Below, piece after piece: positions 1-24,870 of a stretch of 64,000 nucleotides of DNA. The translations under genes and the position numbers were made by a program. The DNA lies in the NCBI RefSeq assembly GCF_037975245.1, contig NC_092577.1, positions 2,864,501 through 2,928,500 on the forward strand, in the 5' to 3' direction. The notes below the pieces were generated by a model that searched no databases, was not told the DNA's origin, and saw only the letters and a program-made list of their open reading frames with translations. Position 1 is the first letter of the stretch. Each line of letters opens with the position of its first letter. This DNA is from Apostichopus japonicus (taxonomy: Eukaryota; Echinodermata; Holothuroidea; Aspidochirotida; Stichopodidae).

Positions 1-57
1 TTATTAGGTTATTTCATGCATTGTGGTTTCTGTGTAATTTCAATACTACTACTACTA

Positions 58-372
<315 letters not shown>

Positions 373-530
373 ATAACAATCATCATCATCATCATAATCA
401 TAATAACAACAATAATCATAATATTAAAACTAATACTTATTATTATTAATAATAAAAAACTGCCTGCTTAGCAAGACGACAATTCTGTACACCAACCAGT
501 TTCGAGTTAGGGGAATCGAATTTCACTTAC

Positions 531-720
531 CAATAGTGAATGCCACCGCTGCTTGTAATACGTAAGCGCTCCCAATTAGAAAGTTTGATGATTGGAATTC
601 GTCAACTGTATCGGTATATAGGACACCATTTGCTTTGAATGAACCCGTGAAGAGGAATACCATCGTAACGCCAGAGAGAAAAACACCGATTGAACGTTGA
701 TTGATAACCCCGCTAGTCAT
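531..720 (-). CDS. Monocarboxylate-transporter-like (SLC16 family) first coding exon, copy A; rest of gene outside the window
   Basis: The minus-strand exon encodes 63 residues starting MTSG. It contains transmembrane segment 1 (about residues 12-35) and the start of segment 2. It ends in phase 1 at a consensus donor (GTAAGT at 530-525). An in-frame Met at 741 would add seven residues, but copy B lacks that extension, so 720 is preferred. Only three residues differ from the copy B exon at 23928-24117 (Val/Ile5, Val/Met, Val/Ser). Lys29 sits in TM1 where MCT1 has its substrate lysine, as I recall that alignment. The remaining exons must lie left of base 1 because genes of this pair run right to left. 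The exon is intact, so this is probably a second functional paralogue rather than debris, but that cannot be checked here. Confidence 0.7.
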
Positions 721-1162
721 TTTTTTTTTTACTCTAGTCATTAATTTTGGGAACGCTATTCATTTACTTTTTAACTAATTTTTTTGGGTGACAACAGCTA
801 ACTCTAGATCAATATACACTGTTACTGAACTGTAATCATAGCCCTGGCTCCGTGTACTAGTCCCTTCGTGGATTCTATCATGTGCGATAGTTATATTCAG
901 TATCAACTATAACGGCGCTGTTTCTCTTGTGTTTCCCTTCTTGAATCAGAGCCGTATGTTATACGACGTACACAAAGGCAGTATATACGACGGTAGCCTA
1001 TAATGATCGTGAGAAGTAAAGTGCAAACATTTAGAACTCGTAAATGTTAACTCATTACCTGTTCTATTGGCTGCATTGTTTCACAGATGAATGTAAATTT
1101 CAGACGGTGACGATAGTTTTGTCGATGATTCTCTGAGATATTCAATATCGATATGATGTAAG

Positions 1163-1544
1163 CAGTGGCGGAGCTAGGGGTATTGGTCAGAGGGGGCGAG
1201 AATTGTCTGATGGGGCGCTTTTGACACTATCTAAGCGGAGCGCCACCACAGGTTGGCGCGGAGCGTGCAGAATTTTTTTGAGTAAAGATACTCCCTAGAT
1301 CGCCGGAAATGACCCTTTCCGGGCCTTGCTAGTTTGCAGATAAACGAAGAATAAATAGCCGTTAGAGCATTTTGTCAGAAAATTACAGCAAGAAAATGTG
1401 ACAAATGTCAATATTTAGATGAGGAGCGCAATAAAAAAAGTCAATAATCGCGAATAAGTAAAATGTCGTAAAAGGGCGCCAGCAGTACATTTGAGTCCGT
1501 CAGGGGGGACATTCGCCCCTGACTATATGGACGCTCCGCCACTG
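1163..1544. mobile_element. hAT-type non-autonomous element, family CAGTGGCGGAGC
   Basis: A 382-bp element bounded by inverted termini CAGTGGCGGAGC and GCTCCGCCACTG. The flanking 8-mers gatgtaag and gaagttag match at 6 of 8 positions, consistent with a decayed 8-bp target duplication. It has no coding capacity. It carries the shared hairpin module at 1226-1320. A second member in the opposite internal orientation spans 13270-14372. Copy B of the segmental duplication lacks it at the equivalent position (about 24545), so it probably inserted after duplication. Confidence 0.85.
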
Positions 1545-3225
1545 GAAGTTAGGAGTGCAAGTGACCTAACCTTGAATATGTCCACAAATGAAATAACCTA
1601 TACCAGTATTTAAATATCGGCTAACCCCTCCCCCCCCCCCAAGAAAAAAAAATTTAAACGTGTATTTTGTGTAGTAGCCCTAAACACAAGGATTTGCTAA
1701 TTAATTTAAATTACATTTATGTGACGTTGACACAGAGAAAGGGGGGGGGTTGCCACCAGTACCAGTAGTTCTTTCCCTGCTTAATACCGAAATCCCCAAA
1801 TTGACGATCGGAAGTGGGAGCCACCCCACCCCTTTCCTTCTCTCTCTTTGTACTCGCCACTCACTTTAAACGTCCGATGGAATTATGGTTGATAAAACAA
1901 AAGATGATAAAAGATAGGTTCAGTTTACATGATATATTTTTTCCCGTACATGATTCCATTTCATACACTTCTCTGTTCCCAAAACGTAAAACAAAATACC
2001 AGAAATAAATAAATAATAAAAAAAAATAATAACTTAACAAAATTGATTCTTTATGAAAAGAGTAAATTGAAACAGAAACCGAACCAAAACCATAAGTGGA
2101 AAAAAAATTGTTATTTAAGAAATCAGCATTAACAAGACAAACTAATCAGGTAATAAACAATAACAGAGGAAAAAAAAGGGGGCTAGATTTTTGCAAGATT
2201 ATCCTGACCTGCAATCATGGTAAAGCGACAAAGCCACCCTTTTTTGGTGTCTTCTTATTACGGTGGCTTAATAGGGACATAGAAAAAAACAAGTGTCCCC
2301 AAATCTCAAAATTTGACTTTTTATCTCAAAATGTTGTATTTTTTTTTTTACCTTATAAGTCAAAATTTTGACTTTTCATCTCAAAATTTTGACTTTTGAT
2401 CTGAATTTTTTTCTTTTCTATGTCTCTATTAAGCCACCGTATCTTATTGCTTCTATGGTTGTGTACGATAATTTTGCGTCTTCCTGTACTGATTAGACAC
2501 ACTCAGGGGCGTCAATCCGATTTGAAACGTGGGGGGGACGTAATCGATTCGAGTATTCCGACCGTAAGTACTATCTAAGCGGAGCGCCACCATCGGTTGG
2601 CGCGCAGCGTACAAGAAAATTTTTCTTCTGGCAGACCCCTCAGATTGCAGGAAACGGCACTTCCCGTGCATTATGGCAGTAAGCAACACCCCTAAAATTG
2701 ATAAAAATTTCTGGCAATTTTTTTTATTTTGGGAAATATTCTCGAAGGAAGTGATTGCCATTTATTCCTCAGTTTACCAATTCCTCGTCTCCCAGAAGCG
2801 CCAAAAATTTAAGATATTGAAACATTTTTGTGTTGGCTGATCCATGAGCACCGCCCATACCCGTGAGAAGTGGTGACTGGGTGAAGAAAAAGCTATGCCG
2901 TTTGAAAACATGGGCAGAAAATGCGAAAGTAGCGAAACCTAAGGTAAAACGCGCGATAACGAAGTGATTATTTTCCAGGTTAATTGAGACTGTATCAAAC
3001 GCGAGCTTAGGACAAACATATTCAAAGGTAATGGCATTACTAATCCCGATATTTCGTCTTTGAAGTGTGTGGAAAATCCGCAACGACCATAACAGAGCAA
3101 TTGAATATTTAGTCTACTTTTCGATTTCGAAAACACTTTTTTTTAAATTATGACAAAATTTTATGACACCTTTGGCAAAATTTGGGGGGGTCTGTGCCCC
3201 CCGGGCCCCAATGGGCACGACGACG

Positions 3226-3584
3226 CAGGGGTGTGCAACCTTTTGAATGAATGGCCCAGATTTAGGAGTGAAAGATTGACAGGGCCGCACCTAACCAACG
3301 ACCTGCTGTTGATTTCAAACCTTTGATTCCGAGGACGTTCAAGCAATAGGTGTGTGTACTTAATCTGTATTCACTAAACCATAATGTCAATACAGTCCAG
3401 TTGATAATTAATGGTGATAATAGACCACCCTGACAGCATCATTAGTGCAGATAAATTCTAAGCAGCTAGCTCGTTTTTGGTGATGATGCAAAATAGATTG
3501 ATTTTTTTCTTTTTCTTGAGACATCTCACGGGCCGCAAAAAATCACTGGCGGGCCGCATTTGGCCAGCAGGTTGCCCACCCCTG
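3226..3584. mobile_element. Nested hAT (Charlie-like) non-autonomous element
   Basis: It begins CAGGGGTGTGCAACCT and ends with the inverse AGGTTGCCCACCCCTG, with the internal subterminal motif GGGCCGCA repeated near the right end. This TIR type is known from Charlie/MER-like hAT elements. No matching 8-bp target duplication is visible at its borders, so one end may have been altered. It lies wholly inside the 2504-5140 transposon. Confidence 0.75.
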
Positions 3585-4069
3585 GTCTATAGGAACGATG
3601 TCCGAAAATTTCCCCGGACATATAGGCGAAGGAAGCTATATCCGCCGCGACGGCATGTGAGTTTCTCAACTTTCCGTCCTGGGAGTCATACCACAAAATG
3701 GTGCATTTCCTCATACGCCATTATTAATAATTTAAAATTGTTCGTTGGAGTCCTCAAGCAAGTTACCTCGGTTGCTAGGTGGATCTGCATCTGGTTATCG
3801 GGTGAATTCTGGTCGGAGCGTACTATGTAACCACCATGTACCCAGGGTAGCTAAGGCCTGATGATTGGGGGGGGGGGGGGGTTGTAGTGGCTGAAAATCG
3901 GTTTTGAAGCCAGAAAATTCCGACTGCTGCTTTGTACGCCCCACTCTCGCGCTACTCGTCAACGATATGGTCAGTGTCAGTCAGAAAACCCAATCTTTCG
4001 CGACAGCACTTCTGTTACGAACTTGTTGCGATACATTTGTACCCACTGGCACTCATTTCACAAACTTAT

Positions 4070-4390
4070 TGCCCCCCCCCCCCACCCCAACCAAATATTT
4101 TTTGAAATTCGGGCAATATGCTGATAGCTTTTGGGCACCTACTGAAAGAAAGATAATTTGCAATGTGTTTTTCATTGATTGAACTGATATTATTATTACC
4201 CAACAATTCTCAAAAATGATTGTATGCTATTTGCATGCGATGTAAAAACCGATGCATGACTGTATGATATGCACATTATCATGTGGAATGCGCGCGTAGC
4301 GCGCGAAAAATTGTGGTTATATTTTTTGGGTAAGTCGTTACAACCCCCCCCCCCCCCTCCCACAAATCAAATTGGGCTCCTACGCCTATG
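4070..4390 (-). mobile_element. Fragment of hAT family CAYARGCGYAGGAGCC
   Basis: It is similar along almost its whole length, in inverse orientation, to the complete element at 60795-61178. Shared blocks include the CAAATCAAATTGGGCTCC terminus, the GCGCGTAGCGCGCG palindrome followed by AAAATT, and the TATTGCCCGAATTT segment in inverse. The right end (4390) is intact; the left end merges into a poly-C run and is not defined. It is nested in the 2504-5140 transposon. Confidence 0.8.
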
Positions 4391-4514
4391 ACGGTAGCTC
4401 TATTAGGCATTTTTTTGTAGTATTCAAAATCATACGAAGTTTGTACGTTGGAGTATAAGAATCGCGAGATACAATTTCCCAAAGTGGCAAGGAAAACGTG
4501 GTAAATATGACAGG

Positions 4515-4964
4515 TTAAAGGTCAATTTTGACCGAAATTTTTAAAAATTCCAACTGTCGCACTCCAATTTTCCAACTAGCGTCAGTTTTACCAAGTTTGG
4601 GGGTGAGACACCCCCACACCCCCTCTAACGACGTCCCTGTGCGGTGAATATGGAACACGATCACATGGTTCAGCCTCTGTAGAGTCATGGTGCTCCGTAG
4701 CCTTGTCTTCAAACGCCTCAGAGCACTAAAAGATCTCTCGGTTTCCGTCGAACTGGCGGAGGAGACGAGGAGCAACCGCAAGAGAGCTTCGACTTCACCA
4801 AACATAGCCCGTACCGCTGGATTCATCGACTTGAATATTTGTCTATACCCTTCAACCGACGACGAATGGAACTGGCCTCGAGAGAAAGGCGGACCAAGCT
4901 TAAGATTTTTGGAGAGCTCAGGGTACCAACTCACGAGATCTGGGTGGAATTCTCCATTCAGCAA
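4515..4964 (-). pseudogene. hAT transposase C-terminal fragment (hATC dimerisation domain)
   Basis: The minus-strand frame of 149 codons contains the hATC signature: a run beginning LLLVSSASSTETERSFSAL followed by an R-L-K-T-R-L-R-S-T-M segment and L-N-H. In hAT transposases this region, at the very C-terminus, mediates dimerisation and completes the catalytic fold. The N-terminal BED zinc finger and the first DDE residues are not present, so this is a truncated relic. It lies in the right part of the 2504-5140 element, reading toward its left end, and is probably the remnant of that element's own transposase. Confidence 0.85.
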
Positions 4965-6744
4965 CTTTGAGTGATATTCGAGGATATGAAGCCTAAGATG
5001 TGTAAGCCGTAACCAAATAGAGCCACGACACTACTCTTTTTCCAAATGTGTGGGGGGGACATTTGATATTGTTTCCCCCATCCATCGAAATGTGGGGGGG
5101 CGTGTCCCCCCGTCCCCCCCCCCCTGGATTGACGCCCATGGACACACTGAAGATGTCGTTTAAATGTTTAAATGTCAAGATTTTAACCAATTTGTTGAGT
5201 GCAAGTTTTAAGCCATGCATACAGTCCCTAACGATAACACATTAAAAAAAATAGTAGCGAAACATCTAAAAGAAGTAAACATCAATTTTGTCTGTTGAAA
5301 AAAACTTTCATGAAATATTGTAACTATTTATAGGAATAATACACCAAAATGTCACGCGTGTGCGTAGTTACATAGATCTCTCTTGCTTTGTACTTAACAC
5401 TACAGTTTAACCGCCAGACCTTTAGGCCTTCGAATCATACTCTCAGGGCATAATCAAACATCATTGAAACTGTCGTAGTTGGAGAATCAAACCAAACCAA
5501 ACTACAAAGCAACATCAGAGAGACGTACATTTGATACCAATAATATCTAAAAGAAAACTTTGTTGCTCTTCGCATCGTGGGATGCATAAATCATAAAATA
5601 AATCGAAACATTGGCTTACGTGTACTAGTCATTAACAAACCTTAATGATATGAAATCTCTAAAATCTGTTTCGCCAATTGAAGATTTCTATAACCATTGT
5701 TACATTTTCTTACGGCAGTGAAAAGGAAATATGTGAATCTTTATACCAGAAATTCTTCCTATAGGAAAAACCCATAGTATATGACATAAGTTGTAAATAC
5801 CAACAAAACATCCATAAAATGAAAGTTTTTTTCGAGTACTAAAAAGGCAACAATTGTGCAATATTTTGGAAAACTTTTTGAAAAAGTGAAAGAATAATAT
5901 ATGTTTTAGTTATTGCCAAGTTTTTACACCAAACTACTACCATGGGATTAAATATTGCACCAAAAATAAATAAAAAATTATAAATTAATGAAGCCTACTA
6001 CAGTCACCGTACTATTTATGAAATAAATAGCAAACATACAGACAGACAGGGTGAATAAATGTAACATTTTCAAAGTAAGAAAATAATGTGTTTAGGAGAA
6101 AGAAACTGCACACTATTCACAGCATATTGCACATAAATTGTCGGCTTAAACTTTCGTTATTCTATGAGAGATGTGATAGAGTTGCTCAAATAGAGGGTCG
6201 TTTTCATGGGGAGGAGGGTAACAGACTAGGGTGCACAAACATTTTACAGAAGGTAAAAACTCCCCAGGTTTCATCCTCTTCCCCTGTGCCACATACAAAA
6301 GCCAAAAAATGAAAATACTAAACACCGTATTTGGTTTTCTTCCCAAATTCCCAATTTTTTTGAGCCACAGAAAGTTGTTTCAGGTCGTGAACCCGCAGTG
6401 TTGGATCCATTGGTCCAACAGATGTACAGAAATTTGAATTAAAGGGGACCTTTGACCTCATCCTCCTCTGTACAACCTATGATATTTAAAATGTGTCTTG
6501 ACAACTATCTCCTTTCCAATCTAAAATTGAGCTATTGCAAGTTGTGAAAGATAATATTTCTCACTTGTTTGTGTCTGCCAAACCCAACAAAATGGCTTCT
6601 TCACTTTTAGGAGTCATTGATGTCAATAGTTTGACTGTGCTTTAGTTTTAAAAGAATCATCCAGAGGAAAATCTACTGCTAAGTGATGAAGGAAGAAACA
6701 TAATCTTTTTGAAATATTGAAATATCTTTTCTTTTCTCTTGCAG

Positions 6745-9227
6745 CCCGTGAAAAACTTCTTCAGTCGATTTAAGAAGATCCCTCAGAAACCAAAACCAGG
6801 TAATACGTCGTGTATCCAAAGAAGCACAAACCTACTGAGAGTAAACCTTTGATTTTAAGCAGCTTTTTGTGCCCTTTACTATGGTTTTTCTCAACCTCAC
6901 TGATTCTACGATGCCATAACGACATACCTAACTAGCTTATCTATTCAAATCTTACTTCAAATGGTGGCATAAAAGTCGAAAAATTTACAACTTTCAACTT
7001 TGTTTTTCTCTACGAACGTCATTGATCAATACGTAATACAACACCATGCTTGATTTGTATAGATTGTCCATGGCAGTTGTACCAGGGAGCTGTTAGAGTC
7101 CAGGGAGCTGGTTGTACCAAGTTACCAACTCGACGTTTTGAATCTATATTTAGCAACGGTTCATAACTAAACCTGCATCTCTGATTGGTTGAATTCAAAC
7201 TATTGGGTTGGGGGAACTATATGCGATTAATATTAAATGTGTAATTTGTCGGAGGACACTTTTCTCATTATCTGCAAATGTCCTTAATTACTCGCCAATT
7301 TAACGCTTTTGGCAGGGAAAAAACTTGGCTAATATTTAAGTTTGCTGTTTTGTGATTGATATATGTAAAAACTTGATGGACTTGTCAAAAAAGTGGAAAA
7401 CGGTGACAAAACGCAAAATGCTGCTATAAGATTGAATTTGGTGGGAAGCACACCAGCTAATGGAATTTCTTGTGGCTGAATGTTTATTGCTTGATAAAAA
7501 TGCTGGTAATGTGCTGCATTTTTAGGTCAAACCCCCATCCTCATTGTCAAATGTCATGGTGTTTTGCACCTGGCAACACCAAAGCGAAGATGTCAACACG
7601 TCAATTTAGCCGAAAAAACTCTTTCTTTTTTTTGGGGGGGGGGGGGGGGTTCTTTATGATATTTAACTCACTTATTCACACAGGAAAATAGTATTTCCCC
7701 AAGAGAGTTGCATTTTGTTGACGGCATTCTAAACACGGAGAATATTGGTAGCCAAGATAACATTTCAAGTTTATCAGGTTTCAAGGATAAATCAACGAGA
7801 AGTTTACGGTACAAAAAGTATGAAAGTACTAACAGCGTTTAAAGAACATTAGCTGTTTTGAAATCTCAGACCACCTACAGTGTTCTACTTCAAGGTAAAA
7901 CTCGAGGGTTTAGCCAATTTAAATAGGTTGCATTCAGTCTACCCTATCTTGAGTCAGAAATAAAAATATGAGAATGGATTTTCAACTGACAGTGTGGAAC
8001 ATTTTTCTGTTCCGTTAGACCAGAGGTTCCCTAAGTGGGTTGCATGAACCCCCAGGGGGGTACATGAGTCCATCCCAGAGGTGTATGGGAAGTTTCTGAA
8101 AGTCAAAACTAGAGTACTTTTTGTTGAGCTAACATCTGATATGTCATATAATTTAGTAATGTACAAAAGTTGTACCTATCGACAAACTCTTTTTGCGTTC
8201 CATACGCATATATTGCCATTGTAGTACCGTACCGTACCTTGCATGTGATACTTGATTGTTTACGAAGTACTGTTATGCGTATTATAGTATAATAATGACT
8301 CAGATCGTGTCTCGAAAAGTTGGGGGTTCGTGGACAACTCTGACATCCACAGGAGGTTGTGGGGGGATAAAGTTAGGGAAACCCTGGTTTAGATGATGTG
8401 GAATTATCTGCTACTGGAACACACCTTTTAAGTACCAAACAAAAATTTTATATCATTACCATCATACATGCTTTACTGCAAGGGTGGAAAATATTAGACA
8501 GTTTCGTATTCGATTAGTAACAGAAAGTGAAATGCCTTATAACTGTGTCATTAATTAGTGTAAATGTGTTTTAATTAATTTAATTTATGACAGGATGGGC
8601 TACTGGTTGCTACTTTATACAGTTATTTCTTGTTTATTTACTAAGCAAAGACTCATCCAGCTGGTAACAGCTACACCAAAACACTAACTGCCATTTGTAG
8701 GAATCAGAGTGTCAAAAGAAATCCCAAAAATGAAAAATGATATCACAGAATAAATCAAAAGAAACGCTATGGTCAGACGTCCCTCCTTGATGGCAGTTGG
8801 GTTGCTCGGATGTTATAACATGTGGAAGTTTGACACAGTTTTTTTTATTCGAATAAGTACATTGTGTCATAATATGTGATATCACACACAGGCAACAAAA
8901 ACAAACTCTCTCTGTTTTGCCCATAATTGTGACATGAATGGTGTCACAGTGTGACCAGTATAACTGGGTCAGAGTCAGTGACGATCCATCTCTGTCCTTA
9001 ACTGTAGAATCAGTGTCACGGTGTGACCGAGTGTTTGGTTCAGACAGCAACAAGCATTTCTCAGCCTTCTTTTGCTTTTCTTTACAGACTCGTCAGGGAC
9101 GGACTGCAGGGCCAAGGAGAAGGAACCAGAAGAAGAGAAACTCGTCACGGGAAAGCTCTGGTTTCAGTTCAATCAAGGATTTACCAACGCCGTCAGGAAA
9201 ACCGTGAAAATCCAAGACCTGTTGTGA
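6745..9227 (+). CDS. CHTF18: CHTF18 (Ctf18, alternative clamp-loader large subunit) last two exons only
   Basis: Exons 6745-6799 and 9088-9227 are joined in phase 1 and encode the final 64 residues. Each has a pyrimidine-rich acceptor (TTTTCTCTTGCAG and TTTTCTTTACAG), and a GTAATA donor lies between them. The sequence starts PVKNFFSRFKKIPQK and ends with an LWFQFNQGFTNAVRKTVKI block followed by QDLL and a stop. As I recall it, vertebrate CHTF18 ends the same way: an FFGR-type segment, then W-F-R-F-N-E-G-x-S-N-A-V-R-R ... IRDLL. This conserved tail binds DCC1 and CTF8 in the Ctf18-RFC complex, which loads PCNA during replication and sister-chromatid cohesion. No exon for the AAA+ ATPase or the rest of the protein is found upstream; the sequence left of 6566 is the transporter duplication. 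It is either an orphan 3' end made by tandem duplication or the end of a gene with a very long intron. The intron holds a hAT element at 8021-8386. Confidence 0.8.
8021..8386. mobile_element. hAT (Charlie-like) MITE in the CHTF18 intron
   Basis: It begins CAGAGGTTCCCTAAGTGGG and ends with GTTAGGGAAACCCTG, an imperfect inverted match. The flanks cgttagac and gtttagat share the core TTAGA (5 of 8), a decayed 8-bp target duplication. It has no coding capacity. Confidence 0.7.
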
Positions 9228-10922
9228 AAGTTATTAGACGGAAGTCAAGTGAACAAGTAGGACGAGGAAAGTAGACACTGCATGGCCGAAACTTGAAAGC
9301 AGCATTTAAGGGTTTGCTTCAACCCTCCTCCACTCAACTTCTGATGGAAACATCAGGTTTCTCTTCCTGTTGTTTTTTCTCTGTTTATATAATATATTTA
9401 AGCTCGGAATAACATCTGATATGTTTCCTTTGATTTCACCGCAGGTACAGTATCTTGCTCTGTGAGAAAAATGATGAAAAATCAAAAAGTTGGGCAGGGG
9501 GGGAGGGGATTTATGATTACTCAACACAAATAAGGATATACTATGGTAATATACTGAAAAGGTTTGACTTACCTTTACCCCAAAATTTTCTCCGTCGGCC
9601 TACAGAGTCTGTTTTTCTTTTGAGTCTGTATTTAATACTAATATTAAATATGTATTTAATACATAATTGTTCCTCCTCTTAGCTTTGTCTCTTGAAAATC
9701 TTAAAGATCTTACTTATTGCTGGCAATGTTTCTATCTCTTGTTTCTTCTTTTTTTGATATTTAGTCCAAGAGAATAGAGAGAGCACAAAGATATCAAAAG
9801 AAATGATTTAATACCAATATATGGTGAAAAGTGGTATAAAGGCATATGCACAGGGGGGCACCAGCCCCCTCCCTCCCCTCCCTGGGTCGAAATCTGGAGG
9901 TTAGAAATAATGTGATACGGTCAATATGCAAAAGATTGTTCCATTTCTCTGCATTCGCGAGGCTAACTGGGGCATTTGTGTACTATTGTTGGGGGTCAGG
10001 TTGAAAAAAAATTCTCTGGGAGCCTCCTCCCCCCCCCCCACCAAGTAAGAAATGCAAAGAAATAGATTGATATGTGTATTATTTTTTACTGCTATAAGAG
10101 AGCTCTTCGTTCTTCTAAGAACAATTTCCATAACTGCTGATTGTGTTCGGAAAACAACCCTTTGCAATTTCTCTACAAAAGGGGGGAAAATAGAAAGAAA
10201 TTGTACTTCATCAGATCAAGAAGTTGAGGCATAAATGCTTCTTTCTTAAATGCACAGTAACCTGAAAAATAAGTTAAGATATATACTTTTTTTTCTGGTA
10301 ACACTGATGAAACTTGTTAATATTATCCACACAACAAAAATTCCATGAAATGAAATTTTATTGACTGTATAAATCAAGTTTACAAAAAAAAAACTGTTAT
10401 AAACGTTTTCTGTTCTTTTCTTTTCTATTCTTTAGTTAATCAAATTCAAAAACAAATTGTGCAGCTTTTCCCTTTAAACCACAGCCATGCACACAGACCC
10501 CCCCCCCCCACACCCGACCACTTCAATCCCTCCCCATCCCCCCACACCCGACCACTTCAATCCCTCCCCCCCCACACCCGACCACTTCAATCCCTCCCCC
10601 TCCCCTTGTTGCCAAACACCATAAAGTGTTGTGTTTCATGTTATTCATGAAAGCCACTAAATTAATTATATCTAATTTTACATAATTTTCCGACCCAGAC
10701 TGTGTTCTAATTTAATTATCAATACCAGATAACATCTAGTTATTTTTTTTTTCTTTTTCTTTTTTTGTCCTAAATGAAAATCTGGTTAAGAGTTCATATA
10801 TACTTAGTCTGTTTATACCATCATTTATGTCCCATCTTCTGGCAGTATGTGGAAATTAATCATAATAAAAAATATATATATTGCTACATAAATACAATAA
10901 TTTTATCATTATTATTACTATT
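9228..10922. other. 3' flank of the CHTF18 tail; no gene seen
   Basis: No supported exon. It contains AT-rich sequence, poly-C runs (10029-10040, 10499-10509) and a short tandem repeat at 10500-10608. A C/G-run-bounded segment at about 9850-10040 resembles the other transposon ends in the window, but its termini could not be paired. Confidence 0.5.
10500..10608. repeat. Short C-rich tandem repeat, three units
   Basis: Three units of about 30-37 bp, each containing CACACCCGACCACTTCAATC followed by a CCCTCCCC tract of variable length. Confidence 0.85.
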
Positions 10923-24117
<13,195 letters not shown>

Positions 24118-24544
24118 TTTTTGTTACTCTAGTCATTAATTTTGGGAACGCTAATTATTTACTTTAAAACTATTTTTTGGGGTGACAACAGCTAACTCTA
24201 GATCAATATACACTGTTACTGAGCTGTAATCATAGCCCTGGCTCCCTGTACTAGTCCCTTTGTGGATTCTATCATGTGCGATAGTTATATTCAGTATCAA
24301 CTATAACGGCGCTGTTTCTCTTGTGTTTCCCTTCTTGAATCAGAGCCGTATGTTATACGACGTACACAAAGGCAGTATATACGATGGTAGCCTATAATGA
24401 TCGTGAGAAGTAAAGTGCAAACATTTAGAACTCGTAAATGTTAACTCATTACCTGTTGTATTGGCTGTATTGTTTCACAGATGAATGTAAATTTCAGACG
24501 GTGACGATAGTTTTGTCGATGATTCTGAGATATTTAATATAGTT

Positions 24545-24870
24545 ATGATGGAAGGAGTGAATCTGTCCACTCTGTACGTTACTAACATCAAAAATGAAAT
24601 AACCAGAGGTCTTAAACTCCAAAAGTCACATAGTAGGATTAAAATTCGGCATAACTTTTTTTCTAATAGGGTTGTGAATGAGTGGAATGGTTTGCCTGAG
24701 AAAATTGTACTTGCAAGTAGTGTCAATGGGTTTAAGAATGCTTTGGACAAGCACTTTAAGCATTGTAATCGGGTCTGAGTGTTTGTGTCTTCAGTTTTTT
24801 TTTCTCTCTATAGGGTCCTTGATGGGGACTTAAAGTGTCCCCTCCTGATCCTTTTTTTTCTACTAAACTA
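24545..24870 (+). mobile_element. 3' end of a CR1/L2-group LINE
   Basis: The plus-strand frame 24545-24775 ends with a typical reverse-transcriptase tail: N-R-V-V-N-E-W-N-G-L-P-E-K-I-V and F-K-N-A-L-D-K-H-F. A pyrimidine-rich 3' sequence and CTAAACTAAA follow. It is strongly 5'-truncated, as usual for such elements. Confidence 0.8.

Larger units (their letters stand above)
2504..5140. mobile_element. hAT transposon (2.6 kb) with exact 8-bp target duplication; empty site preserved in copy B
   Basis: Termini are CAGGGGCGTCAATCC and GGATTGACGCCCATG (inverted, 14 of 15 matching). The flanks gacacact at 2496-2503 and 5141-5148 are identical 8-mers, the hallmark of hAT integration. The paralogous site at 25785-25792 has a single gacacact, which is the empty site. 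Inside are a hairpin module near the left end (2571-2670), a nested CAGGGGTGTGCAAC element (3226-3584), a fragment of the CATAGGCGTAGGAGCC family (about 4070-4390) and a minus-strand remnant of the transposase C-terminus (4515-4964). The transposase is too incomplete for the element to be autonomous. Confidence 0.95.
373..6566. repeat. Segmental duplication, copy A (partner at 23769-27220)
   Basis: Blocks 373-1162, about 1590-2503 and 5141-6566 match 23769-24545, about 24865-25792 and 25793-27220 in the same order and orientation, with scattered substitutions and small indels. The copy is longer here because of two hAT insertions (1163-1544 and 2504-5140). Homology stops near 6566 at a shared TTTCTCACTT. 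It includes transporter exon 1 and its upstream flank. Apart from exon 1 and the mobile elements, no other coding sequence could be supported in it. Confidence 0.92.

Noticed and set aside
6088-6440. Possible C-terminal exon in the duplicated flank (frames reading KVKTPQVSSSSPVPHTK or IPNFFEPQKVVSG), also at 26880-27095
   Set aside because: The two paralogous copies do not keep the same frame, and no partner exon is found.
24475-24750. Minus-strand ORF of 91 codons
   Set aside because: It is the antisense of the LINE reverse-transcriptase tail at 24545-24775.
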